DNA of 64,000 bases from Clostridia bacterium (GTDB lineage: Bacteria; Bacillota; Clostridia; Oscillospirales; Acutalibacteraceae). Under the pieces are notes generated by a model. It did no database searches and was not told the origin of the DNA. It worked only from the letters and a program-made list of their open reading frames with translations. A program made the position numbers and the translations under genes. The stretch covers positions 1 through 64,000 of the forward strand of contig JAFWAC010000014.1 in assembly GCA_017507805.1 (NCBI GenBank), read 5' to 3'. Positions 28,753 through 38,368 of the stretch are shown one piece after another (positions within the stretch are counted from its first letter, which is position 1; the number at the start of each line of letters is the position of its first letter).

Positions 28753-30362
28753 TGCTTCTCCTCTAAATAACTCGTAATGGCATAAACGGTCTGCCCGTTA
28801 TATATAAGCTTTGACCATCCGCTTGCAGTATTTATTCCTATACGGGTGATATATTCACCGTTTTTCAGGGTGTAAACAACAGTATTACTATCCTTACTGC
28901 TCGGGACGGTGCGCAGATTGGTTTCGTTTTTTGCAGTGACCTGTTCATTCACCTCGGTGAAGCCGTCACTCGGCGGCTCCGGCTCGGATATTACCGGCGG
29001 CTTATAGCTTAAATCGGTGGTAAGATAGCTTGAAACGGCGTAAACGGTCTGCCCGTTAAGCAACAGCCTTGACCAGCCATTGTTGCCAACGGCAGTGCGG
29101 GTTAATGTCTCACCGTTTTTGAGCTGTCCCACAATTTGAGCGCTTGTACCGGCGGCACTTCGCAAATTGACAACCTCTTTGGCGGTGACCTGCTCGTTGA
29201 CAGGGGTGTAGCCGTCATTTTGCGGCGGAGGGGTATGACTAAGGTCGGTGGTAAGATAGCTTGAGATTGCGTATACCGTTTTGCCGTTGAGCAGCAGTCT
29301 TGACCAACCGTTACTGCCAACACCTGTACGGGTAAGAGTCTCTCCGTTTTTAAGGCTTCCGACTATGTTGGATTTTGTCGAGGCGCTGTCCCTTAAGTTT
29401 ACTATTTCCTTTGCTGTGACCGCCTCGTTTACCGCGGTATAGGTGCTGTCTTCCGTAACGGGAGGCTTTGCGACCTCTAATTTTATATTAGCCTTGGGTG
29501 AGGCTTTCGTCCTTGTGAAATACGAAATAACCATATCGGTATTTCCCTCGACACCCGAAACCTTTCCCATATTGGTATACTGCCACATATCATACCTTCC
29601 GCCGTAATCGGGATTTTTGCGGTCGGGGTATGTGTCGGCAGGGTAGTGTGCAACCCAAATCCTAAAGCGTGAGGCTATTCTTTCGGTATCCCATGCCGAG
29701 GAATTTTCAAGCTCTGCTTTCGGGGCATAGAACATTCCATCGTAGCCCGCGCTTTCTATATATGAAAGAAAAGCGAGTGCATTGTCGGTACGGGCAGAGC
29801 TGTCAAGGCAATACATTCGGCTTGTCGGGGTGGTAAAGCCCTCGCAGTCATAAACAACGGGGTAGGAAATGGGATAACCCTTTATTACTTCGGCTGTCCA
29901 TTTCGCCTCCTCCTCGGCTTCGGCGGCGCTTGTTGCGGTAGAGAAAAAGTAAACACCGATTAGCAAGCCGGCTTTATCTGCCTGCTGGAGATTATAATCG
30001 GCATAAGGGTCCTTGTATATCGTGCCGTTTTCTGCGCGATAGCCCACACGGATTACGGCAAAATCCAAGCCCTGCCTTTTAACCGCGTTCCAATCGATTT
30101 TTCCCTGCCATTTTGAAACATCTATTCCGTGGGCTTTTCCCTCCTGAACGGTAAGCCTGTCGGTTTCAACCACAGTGCCTGTGCCGTTTGGGTTTTCGGT
30201 ATTTTCGGGATCGGTCAAATCCTCACCCACAACAACCGAAGGCTCTGGTTGGGATGATGAATTTTCCGTTTGATTACTCGGCTCGGCTTCCTTACAACCG
30301 GCAACACTTGCGGTAAGAATTAAAGCTGAGAACAGAAAAGACAGGATGCGGTGTTTAATCAA
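28749..30362 (-). CDS. GH25 lysozyme lipoprotein with three SH3 repeats
   Basis: 537 residues: lipoprotein signal with lipobox SVAGC (C23), Ser/Pro-rich linker, a GH25 muramidase domain (about 75-300) and three bacterial SH3 domains (about 315-380, 385-450 and 465-535). GH25 residues D81 (HGIDVSKWQG) and D172/E174 (VYDCEGF) match the catalytic acidic cluster. It should cleave the N-acetylmuramic acid linkage of peptidoglycan outside the membrane while the SH3 repeats bind the wall. The first possible start is TTG 30362 with AAGGAAG upstream, 7 bases after trkH. Confidence 0.93.
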   Translation of the reverse strand: MIKHRILSFLFSALILTASVAGCKEAEPSNQTENSSSQPEPSVVVGEDLTDPENTENPNGTGTVVETDRLTVQEGKAHGIDVSKWQGKIDWNAVKRQGLDFAVIRVGYRAENGTIYKDPYADYNLQQADKAGLLIGVYFFSTATSAAEAEEEAKWTAEVIKGYPISYPVVYDCEGFTTPTSRMYCLDSSARTDNALAFLSYIESAGYDGMFYAPKAELENSSAWDTERIASRFRIWVAHYPADTYPDRKNPDYGGRYDMWQYTNMGKVSGVEGNTDMVISYFTRTKASPKANIKLEVAKPPVTEDSTYTAVNEAVTAKEIVNLRDSASTKSNIVGSLKNGETLTRTGVGSNGWSRLLLNGKTVYAISSYLTTDLSHTPPPQNDGYTPVNEQVTAKEVVNLRSAAGTSAQIVGQLKNGETLTRTAVGNNGWSRLLLNGQTVYAVSSYLTTDLSYKPPVISEPEPPSDGFTEVNEQVTAKNETNLRTVPSSKDSNTVVYTLKNGEYITRIGINTASGWSKLIYNGQTVYAITSYLEEKQ

Positions 30363-30369
30363 TGGGTTT

Positions 30370-31833
30370 TCACTTCCTTGAAAAGCTTTTATTTTTAATC
30401 CACACCGTAGGTGCGAACAGTAAAATCATTGGCAAGATTTCTAATCTTCCAAAAAGCATACCTGCCGAAAGTGTCCATTTTGAAAGTGTGGAAAATTCTG
30501 CAAAGTTGCTTGCAGGACCCACCTGTCCAAAGCCGGGACCTACATTGTTAAAGCATGCTGATACGGCGGTAATATTGGTCTCAAGGTCAAAAGGATCGGC
30601 AATGCAAAGAATAATAAACATTGCGGAAAAGCAAAGGAAATAAAGCGCGAAATATGCCGTAACATTCGTGGCAGTGGCGTTATCCACCGTTTTGCCTTCA
30701 AAACGCAGGGTATCAACCGAACGGGAATGAAGCATATGCTTTAAATTTGAACGGATGTGTCTGAAAAGCAGAATAATTCTTGAAACCTTAAGTCCGCCCG
30801 CTGTAGAGCCGGCACAGGCACCGCTGAACATTAAGAGAAATAAAATTCCCTTTGAAAGTGTGGGCCATAAATTGAAATCTGCGGTGGCAAAGCCTGTGGT
30901 TGTGATAATCGTTACAACCTGAAAGGCAGAAGCGCGCACAGCCTCCGAAAGATCCTTATATATGGGGTAAATGTCGATTGTGATTGCAACAATTGAAACA
31001 GCTACTATACTTATATAAACGAAAAGCTCCTCACTTTTGAATACAGCCTTGGCTTTTCTTATGAGTAAAAGATAATAAAGATTAAAGTTAATGCCAAACA
31101 GAAACATAAATACTACTATTACCCACTGAATATATGGGCTGTATCCTGCAACGCTGTCTGCCTTTGTACCGAAACCGCCGGTTCCTGCTGTGCCGAAGGT
31201 ATGGAGCAGACTGTCAAAAAGTGACATATCTCCGCAGAGCAACAGTATCACCTGAATTGCGGTCATGACTATATATATAAGGTAGAGTATTTTTGCGGTG
31301 CTTTTAACCCTCGGTACCAATTTTCCTACTATTGGTCCGGGCATCTCTGCACGCATTATATGAATGGTTCTGCCCGAATCGTTGGGAACTATTGCCATCA
31401 TAAGCACAAGCACACCCATACCGCCTATCCAATGGGTGAAGCTGCGCCAGAAAAGCAAGCCCTTTGACATTGCTTCAACATCCTTTAATATTGAGGCACC
31501 CGTTGTTGTAAATCCGCTGACGGTTTCAAAAAAGGCATCGGTGTAGGAGGGGATTTCTCCGCTTATTACAAAGGGAAGCGCTCCTATCGCCGAAAGCGCA
31601 ACCCATGCAAGGGCTACTATTACAAAGCCCTCCCTTGCAAATATGGTTTTATCCTTAGGCTTGTTTAATAATGTAAGAGTAAAGCCCAAAATCAATGCAA
31701 CAGCAATCGTTATTAAAAAGGGAATAAGACCGTTGTCCCTGTAAATAAGCGAGCAAACAACAGCAGGTGCCATGAGAACGGCCTCAAGCTTGATGATGTT
31801 TCCAAGCATATAAAAAACCATTTTTCTGTTCAT
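30370..31833 (-). CDS. trkH: TrkH/KtrB-type potassium uptake protein
   Basis: 487 residues with about ten membrane segments and the repeated pore-loop signature around [27 protein letters not shown] and FNNVGPGF. It forms the K+ channel of the Trk/Ktr system in the cytoplasmic membrane, gated by the TrkA ring encoded 4 bases upstream. AAAGGG precedes the ATG. Confidence 0.95.
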   Translation of the reverse strand: MNRKMVFYMLGNIIKLEAVLMAPAVVCSLIYRDNGLIPFLITIAVALILGFTLTLLNKPKDKTIFAREGFVIVALAWVALSAIGALPFVISGEIPSYTDAFFETVSGFTTTGASILKDVEAMSKGLLFWRSFTHWIGGMGVLVLMMAIVPNDSGRTIHIMRAEMPGPIVGKLVPRVKSTAKILYLIYIVMTAIQVILLLCGDMSLFDSLLHTFGTAGTGGFGTKADSVAGYSPYIQWVIVVFMFLFGINFNLYYLLLIRKAKAVFKSEELFVYISIVAVSIVAITIDIYPIYKDLSEAVRASAFQVVTIITTTGFATADFNLWPTLSKGILFLLMFSGACAGSTAGGLKVSRIILLFRHIRSNLKHMLHSRSVDTLRFEGKTVDNATATNVTAYFALYFLCFSAMFIILCIADPFDLETNITAVSACFNNVGPGFGQVGPASNFAEFSTLSKWTLSAGMLFGRLEILPMILLFAPTVWIKNKSFSRK

Positions 31834-31837
31834 AGCA

Positions 31838-33202
31838 TTAACCCTTTTTCAATATATCGGAAAGTGTGTTTATCCTTTGGTTGGCGGCAAGCACGATAAC
31901 CCTGTCCCCTGCGAGCAGCATATCATCACCGGACGGAATTATGGTTTTGCGGTCGCGCATAATACCGGCAACAAGGGTGTTGGGCTTGGTTTCCAACTGC
32001 TTAAAGGGAATGCCTAACCTCTCAAAGTCGTCCTTAACGCGGAATTCCAATGCCTCGACCTTGTCGTCCATAAGCTTATAAAGGGTTTCCATACTGCTTC
32101 CGGCGGAATTTTCCAGAGCGCGCGCATATTGAACAAGTATGTCGGCGATAAGCTTTTTGGGTGACACAATACAGTCAAGCCCCCAATGCTCAGCCAACGG
32201 AATGAGCTCATCGCGGTTTACCTTGGCTATCACCTTGGGCACATTGTGTGATTGCGCAAAGGAGGACACCAAAATATTTTCCTCATCAATACCGGTCAGT
32301 GCAACAAAGGCGTCAATGGAGTGTAAGCCCTCCTCGAGCAAAAGCTCCTGCTGGGCACCGTCTCCGTTTATTATAACCGCCTTTGGCAGTGCTTCGGAAA
32401 GAGCTTCGCATATAGCGCGTTCCTTTTCAATTACCGTTACTGAAATTCCGGCGTTGCCGAGCTTTTTGGCAAGGTAAAAGGCGGTGCGGCTGCCTCCCAA
32501 AATCATTATGTTGCGCGCCTGCTTCTGTAAAATTGAAAGCTCCTTTAAAAGCTTGGTGATTTCGGCTGGCGAAGCGGTAAGCCCGATTTTATCACCGCTT
32601 TTAAGCACAAAATTACCGTCAGGAATATAAGCCTCCTCATCGCGTTGAACGGCACAGATAAGGAAATTGGCTTTAAATTTTGCGCGCATATCTATAATGC
32701 GCATACCGTCCAAAAGCGAGTCGGGCTTAAGTCTGAGCTCAATCATTTCGAAATTGCGCATCGAAAAGGTTTCGATTTTTGCCGCGGAGGGCAGCTTCAA
32801 AATATTGTAAAGGGCGTGAGCCGCCAGAAGCTCGGGGTTCATCGCAAGTGAAATGTCGAGCTGCTTGCGCATAAAGTTTATACTGCGTTCATTGTATTCC
32901 GGATTTCTTATTCTTGCAACGGTGTGCTGAGCGCCCATACGCTTTGCCAGAAAGCAGCTCAGCATATTAAGCTCGTCAGAGCCGGTGGCGGAAATCACAA
33001 GCTCGGTATCGGCAACCCCTGCCTCCTCCAATGCCTCTGAATCGGCACCGTTGCCGCAAACAGCCATAACATCATATATATTGGTTATTTCGGTTATAAC
33101 TGCTGGATTATTGTCTATAACAGTAACATCATGCCCCTCTGCCACAAGATTGGCTAAAAGGGTGGTGCCTATTTTACCGCAACCCACAATAATTATATTC
33201 AT
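31838..33202 (-). CDS. trkA: Trk system potassium uptake regulator TrkA
   Basis: 454 residues made of two RCK repeats. Each has a Rossmann nucleotide fold (IIIVGCGKIGTTL...VIDNN; MILGGSRTAFYLAKKL...VIEKE) followed by a RCK_C domain. It binds NAD(H) or ATP and gates TrkH from the cytoplasm. It is the first gene of the five-gene minus-strand operon. A possible promoter (TTGTAA-17-TAAAAT) lies in the gap before it, divergent from rpmG. Confidence 0.96.
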   Translation of the reverse strand: MNIIIVGCGKIGTTLLANLVAEGHDVTVIDNNPAVITEITNIYDVMAVCGNGADSEALEEAGVADTELVISATGSDELNMLSCFLAKRMGAQHTVARIRNPEYNERSINFMRKQLDISLAMNPELLAAHALYNILKLPSAAKIETFSMRNFEMIELRLKPDSLLDGMRIIDMRAKFKANFLICAVQRDEEAYIPDGNFVLKSGDKIGLTASPAEITKLLKELSILQKQARNIMILGGSRTAFYLAKKLGNAGISVTVIEKERAICEALSEALPKAVIINGDGAQQELLLEEGLHSIDAFVALTGIDEENILVSSFAQSHNVPKVIAKVNRDELIPLAEHWGLDCIVSPKKLIADILVQYARALENSAGSSMETLYKLMDDKVEALEFRVKDDFERLGIPFKQLETKPNTLVAGIMRDRKTIIPSGDDMLLAGDRVIVLAANQRINTLSDILKKG

Positions 33203-33328
33203 AATTAAAACCCCGATTTATGATAACATATTTTAAAATATTTTAACACTTTTACTCGGCTTTTACAATACTATTTTTATATACGAGGGCGCAAAAACGC
33301 ATTTCCGAAATAATCGAATAAAAAATAC

Positions 33329-33357
33329 TTGACCTGCGGATTAAGGTGTGATATAAT
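33329..33357 (+). promoter_or_regulatory. Promoter of rpmG-secE-nusG-rplKA
   Basis: TTGACC (33329-33334), 17 bases, TATAAT (33352-33357). Confidence 0.85.
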
Positions 33358-33363
33358 ATCTCT

Positions 33364-33556
33364 ACCTCTGAAGGTTCTTTTTTTTTGTAAGGAAAAGGGA
33401 ACCGTTAATTTGACCGCCGGTGAGGTTGTGCGGTGCTTTTCGTTTTGTGTGTTGCAAAACGGCACAATTCATCGGGTTAATTTGAGGGAGGCGTTTACTT
33501 TTACAATAGTTTGAGTAAAAGCAAAAATAATTTCCGTAAAGCGGGAGGTGCCGTTA
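33364..33556 (+). promoter_or_regulatory. Long structured leader of rpmG
   Basis: About 190 untranslated bases between the promoter and rpmG. They include hairpins such as CGTTTTG/CAAAACG (about 33439-33460) and CTTTTAC/GTAAAAG (about 33494-33517). No open frame with a ribosome binding site, no T-run and no riboswitch I recognise. GGGAGGTG near 33543 serves rpmG. Confidence 0.4.
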
Positions 33557-33706
33557 ATGAGAGTAAAAATTACACTCGCTTGCACAGAGTGCAAACAACG
33601 CAATTACAACACAATGAAAAACAAGAAAAACGATCCGGACAGGCTTGAAATGAACAAGTATTGTAGGTTCTGCAAGAAGCACACCCTACACAAGGAAACA
33701 AAGTAG
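33557..33706 (+). CDS. rpmG: 50S ribosomal protein L33
   Basis: 49 residues, start ATG 33557 after GGGAGGTG. It has the zinc-binding pair C9-x2-C12 (CTEC) and C36-x2-C39 (CRFC), so it is the zinc-binding (C+) L33 form, with the family pattern [20 protein letters not shown]. It is part of the 50S subunit. It heads the secE-nusG-rplK-rplA run, as in other Firmicutes. Confidence 0.97.
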   Translation: MRVKITLACTECKQRNYNTMKNKKNDPDRLEMNKYCRFCKKHTLHKETK

Positions 33707-33718
33707 GGAGGTAAAGAG

Positions 33719-34408
33719 ATGAAAACTGTTAATAAGATTTGCCGCGTGTTGGTAGCTGTTTTCGGTTTGGCTTCGCTTGTACTTTTCTTTACTGACTTTG
33801 CAACCATCGTTACAAACGGTGTTGAAAAGAACCTTGTGGGTGCTCAGTTGGCTTTCGGCAGCAAGGTTACTGTTGAGGGTGTTGAGTATGACATGGCAAA
33901 GTCGGCAGACATTCTTTTGTGCTTCTGGCTCACAGCCATCGCTTTCGTAATGAGCGTTTTCTCCTTCAAATCCAAGAAGCTGCGCTTTGCAGTGCCCGGA
34001 TTTGGCATTGTGACTTCGGTTTACATGCTGGTTATCGCTCTTTCGGACGATTGGAAGTTTGTGGACAAACGTCCCCTTCAGAATGTTTCCGATATCAAGC
34101 TCACCCCATTCGTACTTATAGCTGCTCTGGCTTTGGTTGTTTTCACAATCCTTGCTGTTGCCTACCTTTTGTTGGATGACTACCTTGAGGTAGCGGCTTC
34201 CAAGGGCGCAAAGCTTACAATACCCAAGCGTGTTGTTCGCTTCATCAGAGACTATAAGAGTGAAGCAAAGAAAATCGTATGGCCCGGCATAAAGGACGTT
34301 GTAAAGAATACAGTTATCGTTCTGATAATGTGTTTGCTTGCAGGTATTTTAATCTGGCTTGTAGATTTCGGTCTCGGTCAGCTACTCAACCTTGTTTTGG
34401 GTAAATAA
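33719..34408 (+). CDS. secE: SecE with a long N-terminal membrane extension
   Basis: 229 residues against the usual 60-80. Residues 172-229 are a normal SecE: amphipathic FIRDYKSEAKKIVWPG then one membrane helix. SecE is the essential subunit of the SecYEG translocase. The first 165 residues carry about four more membrane segments (7-27, 65-83, 90-107, 128-152) with no family I recognise. The start ATG 33719 has GGGAGG upstream and no internal start near the SecE part has a good site, so the fusion appears real. nusG follows after 17 bases. Confidence 0.88.
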   Translation: MKTVNKICRVLVAVFGLASLVLFFTDFATIVTNGVEKNLVGAQLAFGSKVTVEGVEYDMAKSADILLCFWLTAIAFVMSVFSFKSKKLRFAVPGFGIVTSVYMLVIALSDDWKFVDKRPLQNVSDIKLTPFVLIAALALVVFTILAVAYLLLDDYLEVAASKGAKLTIPKRVVRFIRDYKSEAKKIVWPGIKDVVKNTVIVLIMCLLAGILIWLVDFGLGQLLNLVLGK

Positions 34409-34425
34409 CCCACCGGAGGTAAACA

Positions 34426-34956
34426 ATGTCTGAAACAAATGAAGCGAGATGGTATGTAGTTCATACCTACTCGGGCTATGAGAATAAGGTAGCAAGCGAT
34501 CTTGCAACCATGGTGGAAAGCCGCGGTATGCAGGAGCTTATACAGGAAATCAAAATCCCTACCGAAACGGTTACAGAAATCAAGGAGGATAAAAAGCGCG
34601 AGGTTGAGCGCAAAATTTTCCCCGGTTATGTTCTTATCAAGATGATTGTAACCGATGACAGCTGGTATGTTGTAAGAAATATACGCGGATGTACCGGCTT
34701 TGTGGGACCGGCTTCAAAGCCCGTTCCCCTTACCGATGATGAGGTTGCGGCCTTGGGCGTTGAAAAGCACAGCGTTACAGTGGGCTACAATGAAGGCGAT
34801 AATGTTAAAATCATCAGCGGTCCCCTTGAGGGCTATGCAGGTGTTGTTAAGACGATTGATACTGATAACAACAGCGTATGTGTAGTTCTTTCGATGTTTG
34901 GCAGAGAAACTCCGGTTGAGTTAGAGCTTGATCAGATTTCTTTGGCAGACGATTAA
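34426..34956 (+). CDS. nusG: Transcription termination/antitermination factor NusG
   Basis: 176 residues: NGN domain (WYVVHTYSGYENKVA, FPGYVLI, VRNIRGCTGFVG) and a C-terminal KOW domain (GDNVKIISGPLEGYAGVV). It binds the RNA polymerase clamp and modulates pausing and Rho action. GGAGG precedes the ATG. Confidence 0.98.
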   Translation: MSETNEARWYVVHTYSGYENKVASDLATMVESRGMQELIQEIKIPTETVTEIKEDKKREVERKIFPGYVLIKMIVTDDSWYVVRNIRGCTGFVGPASKPVPLTDDEVAALGVEKHSVTVGYNEGDNVKIISGPLEGYAGVVKTIDTDNNSVCVVLSMFGRETPVELELDQISLADD

Positions 34957-35089
34957 TTTCAGTTAATACGCAATTTTGCTTATTAAGCCCCGACACAGGC
35001 TTTGTGTCACGGTGGGAGGGACGGAATATGACCGTTCCGCCAGGTGTTTTTAAAAACACTGTTACCACGAATATTGGAGGTGCAAATAA
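34957..35089 (+). promoter_or_regulatory. rplK leader, candidate L1 autoregulatory site
   Basis: 133 bases with hairpins GACACA/TGTGTC (34992-35008), CGGAA/TTCCG (about 35022-35039) and the palindrome GTGTTTTT-AAAAACAC (35044-35059), then GGAGGTG before rplK. The pattern GGTGGGAGG...TTACCACG is typical of the leader before rplK in Firmicutes, where ribosomal protein L1 is thought to bind. That regulatory role is inferred from family knowledge. Confidence 0.55.
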
Positions 35090-35515
35090 ATGGCTCAGAA
35101 AATCACAGGTTACATTAAGCTTCAAATCCCTGCAGGTAAGGCTACACCGGCTCCCCCGGTAGGACCTGCTCTCGGTCAGCACGGCGTCAACATTATGGCG
35201 TTCACAAAGGAGTTTAACGAAAGAACAAAGAATGATGCGGGTCTTATTATTCCGGTTGTAATCACCGTATATGCAGACCGTTCCTTCAGCTTCATCACAA
35301 AAACTCCGCCTGCCGCTGTTCTTATTAAAAAGGCTTGCGGTATAGAGAGTGCTTCGGGCACACCTAACAAAACAAAGGTTGCCAAGATCACCAGAGAGCA
35401 AATTAAGAAAATCGCAGAAACCAAAATGCCTGACCTTAATGCAGCAAACATTGAGACCGCTATGAGTATGATAGCCGGTACTGCTCGCAGCATGGGCGTA
35501 GAAGTAGTCGATTAA
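35090..35515 (+). CDS. rplK: 50S ribosomal protein L11
   Basis: 141 residues, full length. The N-terminal domain [20 protein letters not shown] and the C-terminal RNA-binding domain ([28 protein letters not shown]) are present. It forms the ribosome stalk base. Confidence 0.99.
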   Translation: MAQKITGYIKLQIPAGKATPAPPVGPALGQHGVNIMAFTKEFNERTKNDAGLIIPVVITVYADRSFSFITKTPPAAVLIKKACGIESASGTPNKTKVAKITREQIKKIAETKMPDLNAANIETAMSMIAGTARSMGVEVVD

Positions 35516-35568
35516 TTCTCTCTTGTGGGAGGAAAATTCCGATTTAACCACTTATTGGGAGGTAAACA

Positions 35569-36264
35569 ATGAAACACGGTAAAAAGTATAATGAAAGCGC
35601 AAAGCTTATTGAAACCGGTAAGCTTTACGATGTAAATGAAGCAGTTGAGGTTGCTGTTAAAACCGGTACTGCTAAATTTGATGAAACGGTTGAAATCCAT
35701 GTTCGTTTGGGTGTTGACTCTCGCCATGCTGACCAGCAGGTTCGCGGCGCTGTTGTTCTTCCTAACGGAACAGGTAAAACCGTTAGAACCCTTGTATTTG
35801 CTAAGGGTGACAATGCAAAGGCAGCTGAGGAAGCAGGCTCCGATTATGTAGGTGCTGAGGAATTGGTTGCTAAAATCCAGAACGAAAACTGGATGGATTT
35901 TGATGTTGTAATTGCAACACCTGATATGATGGGCGTTGTAGGTCGTCTCGGTAAGGTTTTAGGTCCCCGCGGACTTATGCCTACACCCAAGGCAGGTACC
36001 GTTACACCTGATGTAGCAAGGGCTGTTACCGAAGCTAAAGCAGGTAAGATTGAGTACCGTCTTGACAAGACAAACATCATTCACTGCCCCATCGGTAAGG
36101 TTTCCTTCGGTGCAGAGAAGCTTCAGGAGAACTTTGATGCACTTATGGGCGCTATCGTTAAGGCAAAGCCGGCAGCAGCTAAGGGTCAGTACATTAAGTC
36201 TTGCGTTATTGCAACCACAATGGGCCCCGGCATAAAGCTTAATGTTGCTAAATTCGGCGTTTAA
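35569..36264 (+). CDS. rplA: 50S ribosomal protein L1
   Basis: 231 residues, full length. Signatures: [40 protein letters not shown] and [11 protein letters not shown]. It builds the L1 stalk and probably represses translation of its own operon. GGGAGG precedes the ATG. The operon ends right after it with a terminator; rplJ and rplL, its usual followers, are absent. Confidence 0.99.
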   Translation: MKHGKKYNESAKLIETGKLYDVNEAVEVAVKTGTAKFDETVEIHVRLGVDSRHADQQVRGAVVLPNGTGKTVRTLVFAKGDNAKAAEEAGSDYVGAEELVAKIQNENWMDFDVVIATPDMMGVVGRLGKVLGPRGLMPTPKAGTVTPDVARAVTEAKAGKIEYRLDKTNIIHCPIGKVSFGAEKLQENFDALMGAIVKAKPAAAKGQYIKSCVIATTMGPGIKLNVAKFGV

Positions 36265-36284
36265 TTAAAAATCTGATTTTTTTG

Positions 36285-36316
36285 ACAGCAGTCTGAAAAG
36301 ACTGCTGTTTTTTTAT
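36285..36316 (+). terminator. Terminator after rplA
   Basis: ACAGCAGTCT-GAAA-AGACTGCTGT (36285-36308) then a run of seven or more T. A textbook intrinsic terminator. Confidence 0.95.
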
Positions 36317-36590
36317 ATATATTGCTGTGACGGCTTAAAACCGCAATTTAAAAATATAAGAATTTTTTGTCATTATTTCAATATTTTAGAAAAAAATTAG
36401 TTATTTATGCACAAATAACTAAATTATTGGCAGCACAGGGGAATTATGGTTGTTATCAATTCACAAAAAAAGCAAAAAAAATAAAAAAACTTGCAATATT
36501 TTTATATAAGTAAATATTGAATAGTAGTAAAATTATGATGTAAGTATGGTAGCTTGCAAAAGTTGTTTATAAAAATACGGGGGATTAGAT
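36317..36590. other. AT-rich gap upstream of the GH35 gene
   Basis: Very A/T-rich with no gene. It must hold the promoter of the sugar cluster, but I see no clear -35/-10 pair with normal spacing (TATGAT at 36534-36539 has no good partner), which would suit an activator-dependent promoter. Confidence 0.4.
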
Positions 36591-38339
36591 ATGAAAACTC
36601 TCAAAATTAAAGACGGTGATTTTTATCTTAAGGGAGAAAAGCTTCAAATAATATCAGGCGCAATTCATTATTTCAGGATTGTTCCCGAATATTGGGAGGA
36701 TAGATTAAAAAAGCTTAAAAAATGCGGATTTAATACGGTTGAGACCTATATCCCGTGGAATATACACGAGCCTCGCGAGGGTGAATTCTGTTTTGACGGT
36801 ATTTGTGATATTGAGCGATTTATAAGACTTGCTCAAAATTTGGGGCTTCATGTTATAGTGCGCCCTGCACCTTATATATGTGCCGAGTGGGAATTTGGCG
36901 GCTTTCCTTATTGGTTGCTTAAATATCCCGATATGAGACTGCGTTGCTGTGATGAATTATATCTTCAAAAGGTTGATAATTTTTTCTCAGTATTAATGCC
37001 AAAGCTTAAGGCGCTCACCATTGCGGAGGGTGGTCCCATTATCGCAATGCAGGTTGAGAACGAATACGGTAGCTACGGCAACGATAAAAACTATATTCCC
37101 AGACTCAAGGCAATGATGGAAAAATACGGTGTGGAAACATTTTTCTTCACGGCGGACGGTACTAACAATCACATGATAAAAGGCGGTTTTGTGGATGGAG
37201 TTTATGCCGCTGCCAATTTCGGAAGTAATCCCGAGAAGGCCTTTGCAAAGTTTGATGAGGTGCGTCCCGGTCAACCGCATACCTGTATGGAATATTGGTG
37301 CGGATGGTTGGAGCATTGGGGCGAGGAGCTCAATAACCGTCCTGCCGAAGATGCTGTTGGAGGAATAAGAAAGATGCTTGAAAGAGGGGATTCTTTCAAT
37401 ATATATATGTTTTGCGGCGGTACTAATTTTGCATTCTATAACGGTTCGAATAATTTTGGCAAGACCGAGCCTACCGTAACCAACTATTGCTCCAATGGAT
37501 TTTTAACCGAAAACGGTGACTATACCGAAAGATATTATCTTACACAGCAGGCAATATCAAAATATTATCCTATCCCTGAGGTTGAAATAGAGGATATTCC
37601 TGTAAAGGCTTACGGTAGCATCAAGCTTACACACTCTGCAAAGCTGTTTGACAATCTTGATAACATAAGCACTCCTGTAAAATCACCCTATGTAAAGAGC
37701 TTTGAGGAGCTTGACTTGGATTACGGATTTATGCTTTACCGAACTGAGGTTTTACATCCAACAGAAGGTGCTATGACTCTTAATATCAATGATGTTGAGG
37801 ACCGCGCGCTTATTTACAAGGACGAAAAATTCGCAGGAATTAAAGACAATATGAAGCGCCGCGATGATAATATAACCGTTTTGGCAACCGATAAAAATGT
37901 TCAGCTTGACATTCTTGTTGAAAATCTGGGCAGAGCAAATTACGGACAGTATATGCGCAGACGCAAGGGTATAACCGAGGGTGTTTATCTACATATACAG
38001 CACCAGTATAATTACACGATGTATCCGTTGTCACTTAAGGATTTATCGGGACTTGAATTTAAAGAGGGCTTTGTGAAATCGGATACACCTGTATTCTACC
38101 GAGGCATATTGAATGTTGACGAATGTGCGGATACCTTCATTGATATGAGCAAATTTACAAAGGGTAATGTTTTCGTAAACGGCTTCAACCTTGGCAGATA
38201 TTGGAATATCGGTCCATATTATGATTTATATATTCCTGCACCGTTGCTTCATAAGGGTGAAAATGAAATTATAATATTTGAGCTTGAGGGAGCAACCGAG
38301 GATACCGTAACCTTTAACGATACAAGGGTTTTAAAATAA
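36591..38339 (+). CDS. GH35 beta-galactosidase
   Basis: 582 residues, no signal peptide, so cytoplasmic. The family signature GGPIIAMQVENEYGSYG includes the acid/base E158; the nucleophile is E234 in MEYWCGW. The C-terminal beta domains end with FVNGFNLGRYWNIGP, typical of GH35. It releases terminal beta-linked galactose, probably from oligosaccharides delivered by the ABC importers that follow. The ATG lacks a strong AGGAGG (GGGGGAT upstream). It is the first gene of the 36.6-50.6 kb cluster, 29 bases before the large binding protein. Confidence 0.95.
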   Translation: MKTLKIKDGDFYLKGEKLQIISGAIHYFRIVPEYWEDRLKKLKKCGFNTVETYIPWNIHEPREGEFCFDGICDIERFIRLAQNLGLHVIVRPAPYICAEWEFGGFPYWLLKYPDMRLRCCDELYLQKVDNFFSVLMPKLKALTIAEGGPIIAMQVENEYGSYGNDKNYIPRLKAMMEKYGVETFFFTADGTNNHMIKGGFVDGVYAAANFGSNPEKAFAKFDEVRPGQPHTCMEYWCGWLEHWGEELNNRPAEDAVGGIRKMLERGDSFNIYMFCGGTNFAFYNGSNNFGKTEPTVTNYCSNGFLTENGDYTERYYLTQQAISKYYPIPEVEIEDIPVKAYGSIKLTHSAKLFDNLDNISTPVKSPYVKSFEELDLDYGFMLYRTEVLHPTEGAMTLNINDVEDRALIYKDEKFAGIKDNMKRRDDNITVLATDKNVQLDILVENLGRANYGQYMRRRKGITEGVYLHIQHQYNYTMYPLSLKDLSGLEFKEGFVKSDTPVFYRGILNVDECADTFIDMSKFTKGNVFVNGFNLGRYWNIGPYYDLYIPAPLLHKGENEIIIFELEGATEDTVTFNDTRVLK

Positions 38340-38368
38340 TTTCTTATTTTTTACGAGGAAGATGAATA

